A stretch of 64,000 nucleotides of DNA from Mermis nigrescens (GCA_036768485.1 JAVLUZ010000142.1:10096750-10160749), one strand, 5' to 3'. Counted from the first letter of the stretch, positions 10,301 through 21,606 are shown. Numbers and translations are program-made. The notes: generated by a model from the letters alone, not told the origin.

Positions 10301-13300
10301 CAAACTTTACAAGGAGATAGCTATTAGCCTATTGTACTAATCTGGCAAAATTGGTTAACTTACGGTGTAAACTTACTGCTTTAAAAAAATTAAAAAAATT
10401 AAAGAAAAATTCACTTTTACTTTACTTTTAACTTACTTTAAACTCACTTTTTTAAACTTACTTTTTATGTAGGATGTTGATTGAGTTAAAAAACTGCTTT
10501 GTTTGAAACCCACCGAATCGTTTACAATTTTTAGATGCCGTTAGTACGTTGTAAACTGTGAGTGTAAAGCAGTAAGTTTACACAATGAGTTAATTAATTT
10601 TGCCAGATTAGTACAATAGGCTTATAGCTAATTCCTTGTAAAGCTTAGTAACTGTAGCTTATATGGATCGGCTAAAAAACGCTGGGGGTTAAATTGTATA
10701 CTAGATCCAGAAAAACAATACAGATAATGAAAATTCGGCGCCAAGAGCCGAAAAAATCGACATATTCTGCAATGTGCAAGTTCAAATTTGAGCGCTTTTT
10801 AGCGGGCTAGAAGACAAAAACATATATAAACAATAAATAAGGCGCGAAGCGCCGGAAAAATTTCATGTCTGTTTTGAAGGAGCTAGAAGGCAAAAACTAT
10901 AGCTGAATTATGAATCCGGCGCACAGCGCTAGAAAAAAATTGACATTCTCTATATGTCTAACTCAAATTTGAACGATTTTTAGCGGTTTAGAAGACAAAA
11001 CTATACATAAAGAATAAATCCGGCGCGAAGCGCCGGAAAATTTTGAGTTTACTAGCTCAAAAGTACGCTAAAGACCTGTTTTGGCGGTGTTTCAGACGCA
11101 CTTCGCCAATTTTTCATTTTTCCCTTTGGGGACGCTTGGAAAAAAAAATTTTTACCTTTTCGGGGGCAGCCCCACCCGCCCCTTCCTGGATACGGGCCTG
11201 CATGCATGTACATGGTGCGCAAAGTGCATCGCGCGAGTGCAGTGAGCGCGTATATGGTACGCGAAGCGCACTGCATGAGCACAGCGAGCGCGTATAAGAG
11301 AGGAAGATTGCGCCTTTGAGCAAGGCAGCTGGAAACAGTAAAAAAGCGCGGTGCAACCGCGCTCTCTTATTTGCCTCAAAGCATTTGTGGATTCTTAACA
11401 ACATGTATTAACGTATTTTAACACATTTTCTTATTTTCTTCATATATTCCTCGATTTTCATCCAATTTTGACAATTTTTTTTGTTTTGTAGAGAATTTTA
11501 CGACCTTTTCCGTGAGCGAAGCAAGCAACCAGTGTTTGCGCGCAACGCAAAGACTGGTTTTCGCGCACTGAGAAAAAGATGCCGAAAGTATCAGACCGAG
11601 ACTAAGCTAGAGTTTGACCCCTTTGCTAATGCGCACTAAAGCCGAGGGTAGTGTAAGGGAGCAGCCCCAACTTTGTTGCCATTCATTTTTTCTGCCAGCC
11701 AGAGCTGGCATAAAAAATGTTTGCATTTTTTGCCGTGAGCTGAGCCGATATTGGCGAGTTTATGACATCATTGTATAGTAATAAGGTAGTAAAATGAGCT
11801 AGCTTCTAGCTGCACTTTTCAGTAAAAATAGGCGATTTGGCCGCCTGATATAATGCCGGCATTTCGGCGCTAAGGCCCCCTACTTGCCTAATTGAAATGT
11901 TTTGTCGAATGCGTGGATTGTGATGCTTTTGTGTAGAATGTGAAGTGCGCAATTAGGAATGTGCAGAATGTGAGGTGCACAATTAGGAGTGTGCAGAATT
12001 TGAGGTGCAAAATCTGGAATGTGAGATTTTTCTGCAGAATGTGAGGTGCCTTAATGTAGTTTTCATTTTTATTGTTGCACAGCATAGTCAAGGCGCTAAG
12101 GTGAAAACAAGATGGCCAAGAAGAGTAAAGTTGCGAGAAAAGTGAGTAATTGCATGAAAGTGGTTGCACAAAGGGTTTTAATTCGGTCTCAGGAGTAGTG
12201 TAAGGGACCAGCCACAACACTGGAGCCATTTTAGCGCAGTCAGGTAGACTAGAAGAGAGCAGCCCCATTTCTGGCGCTCTGCGCCATTTTAGCGCGACCA
12301 TTAGTCTGGGGAGGGTTTGGATGACAGATCAATCCGATGCTTTGCGCCGGAATGCCCCCAGGGTTGCCAGAAAGGAGACAAATCGACTTTAGTGCGCATT
12401 AACACGGGGCCAAACTCTAGCTTAGTCTGGGTCTGACACTTTCGGTCTATCCGCCCATTCAATTTGCTCCCCAAGGTCCCTAGTTTGAGCAAAGGCGGAG
12501 ACAACCTGGCGAACAATATTGTAAGATAAGGTATGTATGCCCCTGGCTTTTCTCGAGGTGCAAACTATAGAGCCTTGCCCTATGCAATGACATACCCTAT
12601 CCCACAGTATTGCTTCCCAGGCCGCCTTCGCCTACTACTTACATGGTAGCTTACTTATCGCCGGATTATCAAGATTCGCTATTTTGATTAAAAGAACAAT
12701 AATGCATGATTTATTTTTCATTCCTATTTTTGATTTCATTTGTAATACGCATTAGCTAAATAAAGCAATGTCTTCAAAATAAAGTAGAATTGTAGAGCTT
12801 CTGAACTTAATAATTTCGATGAAGTGTTATCAGCAGTTATCAAAACATATTAATCAAAAAATATTTCGATTTCTTCGAGCCTCTTAAACCCAAAACAAGA
12901 CGGAGTGCTAAATTCTGAGACATTGCTGTGTGAAAAATCTGGCGCAGATGTGCGAAATTATTTTAAAAAATATTGAAAAAGGAGGAATAATGATGTAGTG
13001 TATACTCTAATTTCATTCGGGATTACCTGGCAAGTTTAAGTATAAATTATGATTTAGCGTCGCCCAGAACAATTCATCAGCAAAGTATGTATCACTAAGC
13101 CAGTTGAGAAAATCAACGGCTATCTTATTTTTGACCCCGAATTCCGCCGTTGGCCGATTGATCACAACAGCCATGCTCCCTTTATACACAGTCAGGCCGT
13201 GAGGAGGCGGTGCCTTAGAAATATTGCTCTCGATTAAACCAGAAACAAACCCTTTTGCGTCGTACGATGGCTCAAAAGACTTTTGGAAGCGACTAGAAAT

Positions 13301-15371
13301 TTTTGAACAAAATTGAGTGAGGAATTTTCAAGAACTATTGATAAAACGGAAAGTAATCTTGTCTGCAGAAACAAAAAAGTGAAATAAATAAAACGATAAT
13401 GCACTAAAGAGGACAATCTTGGATTAAAAGTTTTAAAACAATTAGGTGAATGGATGCATGGATAGTTTAGACATTTTTTAGTTAATTTTTTGATATACTA
13501 ATCATTCTTTGATTTGTGCACAATTTCATAACCATAAGATCATTTAGTACCTAAACGGCCGATACGTGAGTTTTGACAGCATGCGTGTATGCAACATAGA
13601 TAGCGCTTCACCATTTAGACTAAATTGCTAGTAAAAAAGCAGGAAAGAAGACGGTAACACAAGGAAGAATGGGAAAACTAATAACATTTTAATAAGGAAT
13701 AAATTGAATGAATAAATTTTTCTGTACGTACATTTATAGACAAGATTCGAATAGATTATCCTCTAAACTCATATAAAAACTCAATTTTTTTAATCAGGAG
13801 ATAAAATTTAATATTTTTTAAAATTTTCAAAATGTTGATTTTTATTATAGGAATTAATTTAATCCGAGCTTAGGTTAGCTTTAGTCGCCGTATGTTCTCT
13901 TAGTCTTATTTAAATATTTCTCGCAAGTTTCGGCATTATTTAAGAGTTTCTGTTGCTGTACACGAACGAGCACTGTGAAATCGGATTAATCCAGAAAATT
14001 CGTAGGCTATAGTCCAAAACTTCTTTGAAATACGCCACAGGCGTGATATAATGAGAAGGAGTGCTATAATATGCAGTAAGTGCTCAGTCGCTGATTTATG
14101 TTATTCATAGAAGAATAAAAGTAATTTTAAAAAATTTAAAAGGAAGACGTGCAAGTTTGACACTTCAAATGAACTATAGTCTGTTTGTTTTCGAAAAATT
14201 TTGAAGTGACTATAAAAGCGTTTTGAACTAGTACGGTGAATATGATATTCTAAATTGTGTCGAGTCATATGGAGACTTATGCCATTGTTAAACCGCATTC
14301 TTTATTTCTAGGGGTCTTGCCCCCCTAAACCACAGACCCGTGTGATTAGGGATAGAAAAGAATTAATATAATTCGAGTATCCCCTTATACCACAAAATAA
14401 TAATTTTTGGATTTTTTCGTTATGAAAGTAGTACTTACCTTGACGGGAAATCAGATTCGGCTTGACTTAAGTATTCGTTCGAATAATAATTGTAAATACA
14501 TTTTAAAAATTACCGCCGAGTTTTAGACCTCGGTTGACCTTGGAAAACTTTTAATTTTCCACAGACAAAGCAGTATTTGGATCCTGTCCATATATGTACC
14601 TATGCTTGCTGCCACACCACTTACCCAAAAGGCGCATTGAGCAATTCGACGTCGTTAGCACCATCGTGAATGGTTAGAATTTGTACGATTTCGGCGTTGG
14701 TGCGCAGGGGAAAATCGTGGCCCTGCACTACTAAAACGTATTTCCAGGCTAATTCGGCCTTGCAAAGCAGGCGAAGGCATTGCATTTCGGCCCGCAACAT
14801 AGAATAAGAGACGGGGTTAACCGGCACTGATTGTTCGGGAATGAAAACGTTCGTGAAGCATCGACTGAGGCGCCGCAAGTGCTTCCTGCAGAATATTACT
14901 CGACTTCAGGTCCACGTGAATGCAGTAAAAGTTTTGCGGTTGGTAGATCGCGTTGAGGAAAATTTCAACCTGCTCCAAATGCTCGTTGACCAAGATGACG
15001 TAGGCGATTGGGAAATCGGATTCGGCTCGACTCAACGGCTGCTTCGGATAATAATGGTAGGCGAATAATGTTGGGCAATCGCCGAATATCGAATATAGTT
15101 CGAAATCGGTTTTAAGCGGTCGCCAAAATTTCCGCGACGAATTAGCCGTATTGGCCGAACCCGTCAGAAAATCGACACAGTTAAAAGGATGCGGCTTATT
15201 GAAAAACAACGGATATTCCGTCGACTTTGTGCTTCTTAAGACAATTTGAGACAATGGACCGAAACCCGTGGTTGCCAAATTGAACAATAAATAGATCAGA
15301 ATAGCGGACCACAGCATTCTGAAAACTATATTTCTCCCGCGTCTAAATAAATTAGGGACTCTTACCGGCAT
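7004..15371 (-). CDS. GT14 core-2/I-branching type beta-1,6-N-acetylglucosaminyltransferase-like protein (frameshifted)
   Basis: The coding exons are 14625-15371, 13027-13292 and 7004-7398 (complement). Splice phases (2, then 1) agree at both junctions, giving about 468 codons, close to the usual 400-470 for this family. It is a type II Golgi membrane enzyme: a short cytosolic tail, one membrane anchor at about residues 15-37 (WSAILIYLLFNLATTGF), a stem, then the catalytic domain. Family landmarks are FPIAYVILVNEHLEQVE, FYCIHVDLKS, CFTNVFIPEQ, VLVVQGHDFPLRTNAEIV, PPPHGLTVYKGSMAVVI, LFWATLNHN, GGYPGQC and ICLFSVHDLAML. At least nine cysteines fit the disulfide-rich family pattern. Members add branching sugars to mucin-type O-glycans or lactosaminoglycans; the donor can differ in nematode members, so the exact reaction is inferred. 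A single extra base near 14877 breaks the frame in exon 1. That makes this either a recent pseudogene or a sequence error. Confidence 0.85.
7465..8308. mobile_element. TIR element (GGCATAAGTGTAG) with 8-bp duplication
   Basis: The termini GGCATAAGTGTAG and CTACACTTATGCC are inverted, and the inversion extends through repeated GACCCGTACTTTCTACACTGC blocks. Perfect 8-bp duplications TTTCTAGC lie at 7457-7464 and 8309-8316. Inside are two direct repeats containing GTGACAAATAAG (7869 and 7976) and a second, nested element (7488-7746). The 8-bp duplication points to hAT-type transposition. No transposase was found. It sits about 60 bp intronic of the glycosyltransferase exon 3 acceptor. Confidence 0.85.
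7488..7746 (-). mobile_element. G-rich hAT-like MITE (CATACGTGGGC family), nested
   Basis: A reverse-oriented copy of the window's commonest MITE. It begins CACACATGGGC and ends GCCCAGCTATG. Near-identical 8-bp duplications CCCGGGAC (7480-7487) and CCCGGTAC (7747-7754) flank it. It was inserted into the element at 7465-8308 and is therefore younger than that host. Confidence 0.85.
8780..9822 (-). repeat. Satellite-like array, reverse-oriented (GTGTAAAG family)
   Basis: Reverse complement of arrays 1-790 and 2050-3560. The block at 9070-9360 mirrors 60-330. The outer end near 9822 (AACACTCCC...GAACTAAT) mirrors the terminus near 2051. It lies in intron 2 of the glycosyltransferase gene. The whole minus strand is open at 9063-9368, but this is repeat sequence and not a gene. 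Confidence 0.75.
9962..11200. mobile_element. 1.24-kb hAT-like element, CAGGCCCGTATCCAGGA termini
   Basis: Seventeen-bp perfect terminal inverted repeats (CAGGCCCGTATCCAGGA and its complement at 11184-11200) are flanked by perfect 8-bp duplications CATGCATG (9954-9961 and 11201-11208). The interior holds GGCGCGAAGCGCC hairpins at 10841-10853 and 11022-11034 and a nested inverted-repeat element (10240-10708). No transposase reading frame is intact. Eight-bp duplications fit the hAT superfamily. Confidence 0.9.
10240..10708. mobile_element. Nested long-TIR element (GGATCTAGTATAC) with 8-bp duplication
   Basis: Arms of about 150 bp are inverted (10240-10390 and 10555-10708), starting GGATCTAGTATAC and ending GTATACTAGATCC. 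Perfect 8-bp duplications AGAAAAAC lie at 10232-10239 and 10709-10716. It is wholly inside the element at 9962-11200, so the insertion order is clear. Confidence 0.9.
11582..12445. repeat. Inverted repeat pair, 63-bp arms
   Basis: 11582-11645 and 12383-12445 are reverse complements with a handful of mismatches (CCGAAAGT...CTAAGCTAGAGTTTG...GCGCACTAAAG). A shorter direct repeat, GTAGTGTAAGGGA plus CAGCC, occurs near 11650 and 12194. This is probably another non-autonomous TIR element. Its outer ends were not resolved. Confidence 0.65.
11930..12055. repeat. Short minisatellite, ~31-bp unit
   Basis: About four degenerate units containing AATGTGAGGTGCACAATTAGG occur in tandem. They lie within the inverted-repeat pair at 11582-12445. 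Confidence 0.6.
13027..13292 (-). CDS. Glycosyltransferase exon 2
   Basis: The acceptor AATTTCTAG precedes 13292, and one base completes the Gly codon from exon 1. The exon encodes the block from RFQKSFEPSYDAKGFV through PPPHGLTVYKGSMAVVI and LFWATLNHN. It ends at donor CCAG|GTAATC, phase 1. A stop lies upstream in this frame (near 13325), which supports the acceptor at 13293. The acceptor near 13367 would be out of frame. Confidence 0.8.
14625..15371 (-). CDS. Glycosyltransferase exon 1 with +1 frameshift
   Basis: ATG at 15371-15369 was chosen because it opens the membrane-anchor segment. The donor is TTTTGG|GTAAGTG at 14624, phase 2. Reading from the ATG, the frame runs to QEAL (about 14878) and then diverges. 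Skipping the single G just after the CTT codon restores RRLSRCFTNVFIPEQ, exactly as the family expects. The break is therefore a one-base insertion rather than an intron. Exon 1 carries the tail, anchor, stem and first half of the catalytic domain. Confidence 0.8.
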
Positions 15372-16143
15372 GATCAAAGAAGCGGGTCCGCTTTTTCTTA
15401 GTGACTAAACGGCATCGTGGCCGGCGAATGGCTTTTTGATACGGTTCGGACGCATTCTTAGCCACGCAAATGTCAAACGTGAACAATGATTAATGCGATT
15501 TTTTCTCGAAAACCAGATGACGAGCGATTAGCATTTAGAATCTAGAAACCTGATATTCATCGTAAGCTAAAAAATACACCTACTAAGCCATGCTTTCAAC
15601 CTTCGACTAATTAAATACTACTCTTTCGGATATTTACTTAACAATCAATTCTCAGCCAATTTTTCAGTAGAAATCTAATTGATGAATAAAGAGCCTGCAA
15701 TCGAAGAAGCGATTAAACTGGTTTATTCCCGTACATATATATTTTATGGACCTTAATCGCGTGGCTTGAACCAGACATTGTAGATATGAGCATACGAATT
15801 CTTAATTAACTCTTCATTATTCTTTTCGAGAACATGTACCTCACCTAGTATTAGATCATACGCTAGAAGAATATACTACAATCGATTGAGCCAGACATAC
15901 GCGTGGAGGTTGAGTTGGCGGTCAAGAACCCGCAGAATGGAAAATTAGTAGAAATTTCCCGGGAAAATAAGGCAAAATAAAGGCCAAGAAGGTCTAAAAA
16001 CTGAAATTTTTCTTTACAACTGCTCGAAATTTATCAGAAACTGTGGAATAACGTTGTTTGAAGGCTATTTGAGCATTTATATACCAATTTCTGTGGTCAT
16101 TTCTATCCAAAAAAGCTTAATTTGGACCTCTAATATGGCTGAC
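15372..16143. other. Upstream flank of the glycosyltransferase, no gene seen
   Basis: AT-rich sequence that should contain the promoter and leader of the minus-strand glycosyltransferase. No convincing TATA or initiator arrangement, repeat or reading frame was identified. Confidence 0.4.
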
Positions 16144-16376
16144 TATAGGTGGGCCGCATTTAAATACTGGGGGAGGGGTGCAAGATTCTTTAAAGGTCAA
16201 ACAATTGTCTTAAAAATGGTGGGGCAGAAAAATCAAAACCATTTTTCAACGTTTCTCATCGAGCATTATCCATTGGCATCAAAAAATTGCGAAAAAACAA
16301 AAAATTTCAAAAATTGGATTCTGGGGGTGTTTGGCCTTCTGGGGTGGGGTTGAATACCCCCCAAGTCCGACGTGTG
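16144..16376 (+). mobile_element. G-rich hAT-like MITE (CATACGTGGGC family)
   Basis: Starts TATAGGTGGGC and has the family core CTCATCGAGCA...CATTGGCATCAAAAAATTGCG. It is flanked by perfect 8-bp duplications TGGCTGAC at 16136-16143 and 16377-16384. Confidence 0.85.
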
Positions 16377-16384
16377 TGGCTGAC

Positions 16385-18163
16385 CCTCCCAGATATTGGC
16401 CTTGCTGTGCATCTATGGATAGAACAAATGTATTATTGAAGAAAAGATGAATAAACGCATTAACGTACATAAGTGGCTGAAAAGCGCAAATGGAAATCTA
16501 AGCCGAAAATTTTTCAAATTTTTTGATAACGCGTGTTTAATAGCATTTCACACTTTCTGCAGCATACAAGATAGCAATCGAATTTTTGAAGAATGGGGAA
16601 CAAATAGCGAATTACAAAAAAACATGTTAGAAATATAATTCTGGTAAGTATAACGAAATCTGCGGGAGTATTTGGGATTCTGAGGTCTAAAAACTCCCTT
16701 TGCCTTCCACCTTTCCGCACGCTCGTGTGTGTTTTTCGTGAGCAGTCGATAGAATTACAAAAACACACAGCGCGGAGTATCCGAAAGATTCGCCCGTAAA
16801 ATTTTTAACAACAGTAAGGTATATGCGTAATAATGCTTAAAATCATCAATTGGAAAAATAAAGAAAAAATAAATCCTTCAAGCTTCGACAACTGCTCAGA
16901 TGTTCCTCATAGGTCGAAAATTATTTGAAACTCCGTAAAGCACATGTGTCGGATTTTTTCATTGTCCTAATAGCCGAATTATGTATATGAAAATTCTCTG
17001 GGGAACAGTCCCGAATTCGGCTTTTTTTGGCATGATGATTACATATGAATACCATTTTTCGATTTTGCAATGGATGTCATTTTCTTCCAATTAAGACATA
17101 AAATTTCCAAAAGAATTTTATGAAATCGAAATACTGTGATGCAAAAACCGACTTAAAAGTGTTAGGCGCCGAAAGTTCAATAATTGATAGTTTTAGCCGA
17201 AAAAATAAGACACAGGTGTACCCTACATACTTCTTCTTTCCCGTAAGAAGTTAAAATTCTGCGAGCAGTCAAGAGATCACGCTAGTTCAATAATTATCTA
17301 ATCATGTAGACAATTCATGTAAATGTGGGTGAGATTTCAAAAAGGTTCCATATAAGCCAAATGTATTTTAAGAACTGACGCGCCGCCACTGGTTTCGGCA
17401 GTTTGCAAAGCTATTGAGATGGGAAACTACATAAAAACGGACAATTATTTTGCTACTTTATTAGCAAAAATTATGGAAAGCGCTTAACATACACCATTAT
17501 GTTTCAATATCATTTTGTGATGCTTTTAACGCCATTTAGGTTTAGTTTGTCTTATAAAAGTGGTGCGTCGATTTAAGCCCGCATAAGCATATGTCAGGGA
17601 TGTCGCCGATATTGCCGACAATAATTGACGTTGTCTTCGATATCGTCGACAAAAGTAGGCTGAATCAAATCAAATAAAAATTATTAAATATAACAAGTTT
17701 TAGTAAATTGAGTAATAAAATAAAAATATAATTTAAAAAAGCAATTACGAATTGAAATGAAATGTAATAAAATTTACTACGAAATTAAAGAAATAAAGAA
17801 TACATTACTTTTGAGCCGGCGAATCAGGTTTTATAAAGCTCTTATTTCTAAAGCTTTTCAAGTCATTTCAACATGCCAGAAAAATTATGTGAATGAGTAC
17901 AGGCGTCAGAAAATCAAGAGTTTTGCGTATCCGATGACGTAATATTAGTGAAATTTTTCCGAATTCGCGAAAATCCGAAATTTTTCAAAATCTAGATTGT
18001 AATCCCTCGATTAAATTATTTAAATTAATCAATTAAAGCATAAATAAAAAAATTACTAATTAATTTAATAATTTTAATTTCTTACTTAATCTAAAAAGTT
18101 TAAATGATGAATTTTATTTTACTTCATTTTGTTGCTTCTGAGCTCATTGTAATTCCTGGCATG
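16385..18163. other. AT-rich intergenic stretch, nothing recognisable
   Basis: Short open frames of 60-84 codons occur on both strands, but none shows domain-like composition, splice support or relatives in the window. No structured repeat was noticed. Confidence 0.4.
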
Positions 18164-18412
18164 CATAGGTGGACAGCACTAAAATTCTGGGGGTGCACGA
18201 TTTTTCAAAGGTTCAAAAATGGTCTTAAGAATAGTGGTCTGGGGAAAAAACTCTATTTCTCAACGTTTCTCATCGAGCACTATCCATTGGCATAAAAAAT
18301 TGCAAAAAAACAAAAAATTTCAAAATTTAATTCTGGGGGGTATTCTGGTTTCTGTGGGGGATTCGAACTTCTGGCGTTGCATACCCCTAAACTTCCCCCA
18401 CGCCCACGTGTT
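18164..18412 (+). mobile_element. G-rich hAT-like MITE
   Basis: CATAGGTGGAC start and GCCCACGTGTT end. The 8-bp duplications CTGGCATG (18156-18163) and CTCGCATG (18413-18420) differ at one position. Confidence 0.8.
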
Positions 18413-18799
18413 CTCGCATGTCTAAATAATAACTGATTCTATGCATGTGCAGCCGTTCCACCGTCGATTGAACTACAGTTTGCACACAATTTGTCGGTGA
18501 ATCGCTAAAAATAAAATGGATCTTATTCTCCCGATTTTAGCCTGTTTGAAGGGGACATTAGTGCACATCTATTCAGATCTGTATTGTCGCTGAATCATCT
18601 TTCAATTTCTTAGCCTAAAAACCATTGTTACAGCAGCTGCATACTGATGTAATTCAAAATGAAACATTTGGAACACAAAACCTTGTAGTGAACTTGTTGC
18701 GCGGAATAGAAGCGAGCAAAAGTCTAAATAATCGCAACACCATAGAGCGAGTCAGAGATGGAGATAGGTCGGGTAAGACTGGTCCGGAAAGAGCCTGAG

Positions 18800-19035
18800 C
18801 ATACGTGGGCAGCAAGAAAATTCTGGAGGGGGGTGCAAGATTATTCAAAAATCAAAAAATGGCCTCAAAAATAGTGGTATGGCGAAAAAACACGGGTTTT
18901 TCAACGTTTCAATTTTTCAAAAGAACAAAAAAATTCCAAAAATTGATTTCTGGGGGTATTTTGGTTTCTGGGGGATAGGGTATTTTAGTTTTTCGGGGGA
19001 GGGTGCATATCCCCTAACCCCCACGCCCAGATGTA
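18800..19035 (+). mobile_element. G-rich hAT-like MITE
   Basis: CATACGTGGGC start and GCCCAGATGTA end. Perfect 8-bp duplications AGCCTGAG lie at 18792-18799 and 19036-19043. The central block is internally shortened relative to other copies. Confidence 0.9.
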
Positions 19036-19662
19036 AGCCTGAGTAATGTGGTTGGCGCGGCAGACTTCCACGTTAGTGTACTTATGCAATGCTACTGTGG
19101 GTTGCTAAAACTAGGAAAATATTCCGCAATTTTGCATAGAAATGTCTCGAAGAATAAAATAATTTTTGCATTACTTCATAATCAATCGTGAATTATGTAA
19201 ATCATCTAAGTGTCTCAGACATTTAATACAACTACTGCAAATAGGTATACTTATTGAAAACTTTGCGATTCAAGACTATTTTGTGGGACTATCTGTCATG
19301 CAGCGGAGAAAGAGCGCCAATAGTAGAAAATAATCATTTATATGAAACATAAATACGAGACAAAATATTAAAAACTGAGGAAAAAGATTGATTAGTAAAG
19401 GGAAACATATGTAAAGGATTACTGAGACATTGCCATCACCTATTAATACAACGTCGTTGCACACTCGACTAATAACCTTGATTAACTGTGAAGGAACGGT
19501 GTTCAAAATAGTAGACGATTGATCATCTTGAATTTATCGACCTCCTATTCGATGTAAATTTATAAAACAATACAGGATCACAGCCTTTTAGTGCATTTCG
19601 CTTTGATCTCCAGAGCAGTGGCTTTGAATTTCAAGCTTGGTGACCTCAATCTAGCATGTAAG

Positions 19663-20071
19663 CAGGCGCGGATTTAGGGGGAGGTAGACGGGCGGGATAA
19701 GTTTTCAAATTCGCTTCGCGCCGGGTAGTACTCATTAAATGACATTTAATGACTTTCTCTGGTTCAAAAACGTTATTTTCACGTCAGCGGAATAGTTTAT
19801 AAGCAGAACAAGGATTTTTTAGTTCCTAAAGTGATTTCTCGAGTATGTTTTCGGTGTTTTGTGCCGATTGCACTAATTTTGCGAATGTTTCTTAGAAAAC
19901 TTTCAAAATTTTCTAACTTTTTTCCGACCACAAATGATTCTGTCTACTAAAAGACCCAAAACCCGATACTTTAAGCATAATGAACGGTTTCTTTAGAACG
20001 ATTTGTGACACTACTGGGAAAAACTTTGGGTTCCGCCGGCTCCCTGTCAGAAAATTTTGGATCCGCCACTG
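19663..20071. mobile_element. hAT-like MITE, CAGTGGCGGATCC termini
   Basis: Begins CAGGCGCGGATTTAGGGGG and ends TTTTGGATCCGCCACTG. Perfect 8-bp duplications CATGTAAG lie at 19655-19662 and 20072-20079. The right duplication directly abuts the left duplication (20080-20087) of the next element. Confidence 0.9.
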
Positions 20072-20087
20072 CATGTAAGGTATCTAC

Positions 20088-21606
20088 TAGTGATGTCCCG
20101 GTGCCAGTTTTTTTGCCGGTGCCGGTGCTAGGTTTATTCAATATAATACAGTATACATTAGTATTTCGCAGATTTAACACATTACTCGTGCTTTAGCCTT
20201 TGGTTATTATCTTCATCTAGCGATTTTGTTTATAAATTTGTAATCAGTTCAAAAGTTGTCAATCTTTGTGATTCTAAAATTCTGACAAATCATAATTTAA
20301 TTAAAAAAATGCGTCGATAAAATAATTTTAGCTTGCTTAATGAATGTATGCTTTTAGGAAGAAAATTTGTTACAAGAGTCTTCTAGAATCTTTGTGCTAT
20401 GAGATTTTGACTCAAGTTCTATTGCCCTACTGTATCGTTTTATTGGTTTTGTATGATGTGTTTTTGCTGGAAATAATCTTTAACTGATGAGATTATTACG
20501 TTGCATCATTAATGTACGTGCGAGTACCTAATTCTCCGTAGCATCATAATTAGCATGCTATAAAATGCTCGACTTTTGGCGCTTAAGGATATTAATAAAT
20601 ATTTCATAGATTTTAAATGGAATCTTATTCTTTTAATCTGTGAAATAATTCAATTGTTCTTTCCGCTTATGTCTTGAAAATATGAAATTTAGAAGCAAAC
20701 AGAAATAGATTAAATGTCCCACTTTCAGGATAATCATAATACACGTATTTATTTCAATAAAATGTAGCGATATGATAGTTTTTGATATATTTATGGCGCC
20801 CAACAATTTTTCTCGAGAATAAAGCATGATCTGCATGATCTTTAAATTTTAAAATAAAATGACACAATTAAAGAAGCATGACAAAGTTATTTAAGAACAA
20901 ATATTTTGCAGAGTAGATAAAACATGAAAGAAATCAGAAGCCGAGACAAATTAGGCTACAACGCTTATTAATAACTGCATGCATTGAAGCTAAAATGAAT
21001 GAATTCTAGTCCTTAATGATCAAACTAATTTAGAGGAAAAGCTTTCAAACGAAACAAATGTGTTGGACTCTGGCGGCTTAAAAGAAACTTGTATCAAAAT
21101 TTGGCAAACCTATCCCGAAGATATCTTAATCCACCACCGACTAGCGCAAGCAGCGTGAGCTTGTTCAGTAGTAGTGGCGACATTTGTAGCGAAAAGCGTT
21201 CGCGTCTGTTACTAGAAAATCAAGAAATGCTGGTTTATTTGTCGAAGAACTTGCAATATTTGAACTACGATGTCTAAACTTGAGCTTTACTATTTTATGT
21301 GCAATTCATACACTCGTGATTCATTGCCAGCCGCAAGTGCATTTACGTATATTCGGTGATTTTTTAAACAAGCATTCCGAGTTGCGCTTTCTAGTCTGAT
21401 TTACATGCTTTTCTTGAATAAACTTGCATAAAAAAGAACTGCTGTTTATTGCTTTCTTCAATTCTTCACTTGAATTATATTTAGTTAACTTCGAATCTGT
21501 ATTTATCGCAGCACCGGCACCGGCGCCGGTGTCAGGCAGGCACCGGCCCGGTGGCAGTGCTGGAGCACTGGCGACAGTGCCGGTGCCGGTGCCTGGGACA
21601 TCACTA
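20088..21606 (+). mobile_element. hAT transposon remnant with GC-rich subterminal repeats
   Basis: The termini TAGTGATGTCCC and GGGACATCACTA are perfect inverted repeats. Perfect 8-bp duplications GTATCTAC lie at 20080-20087 and 21607-21614. Immediately inside both tips are GC-rich CCGGTG-type simple repeats (20098-20130 and 21510-21595) that contrast sharply with the AT-rich body. The body keeps only the C-terminal transposase segment (21089-21277). The element is therefore a deletion derivative and cannot move by itself. Confidence 0.9.
21089..21277 (+). pseudogene. hAT transposase C-terminal (dimerisation) fragment
   Basis: About 60 residues match the hAT C-terminal dimerisation region in character: a LSRRYLNPPPTSASS segment, then LFSSSGDICSEKRSRLL, then an ENQEMLVYLSKNL tail. 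The normal order in the family is RYL..P.TS..SER.FS..G.I...KRSRL..EN...L..L..N, which is followed here throughout. The catalytic DDE core and zinc finger are absent. The family works in the nucleus as a dimeric cut-and-paste recombinase; this fragment cannot. Confidence 0.85.

Noticed and set aside
11043..11404. Overlapping frames on both strands with Ala/Arg/Cys-rich peptides
   Set aside because: GC-rich tail of a hAT-like element and neighbouring low-complexity sequence. No domain features.
13234..13416. 60-codon frame over glycosyltransferase exon 2, preceded by a strong acceptor
   Set aside because: The acceptor near 13367 leads into a frame that does not connect to the conserved PPPHGLTVYKG block. 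The acceptor at 13293 does, with correct phase.
19276..19506. Hydrophobic 76-codon minus-strand frame resembling membrane segments
   Set aside because: Phe/Leu/Ile richness is expected of AT-rich DNA. No partner exons or receptor motifs were found.
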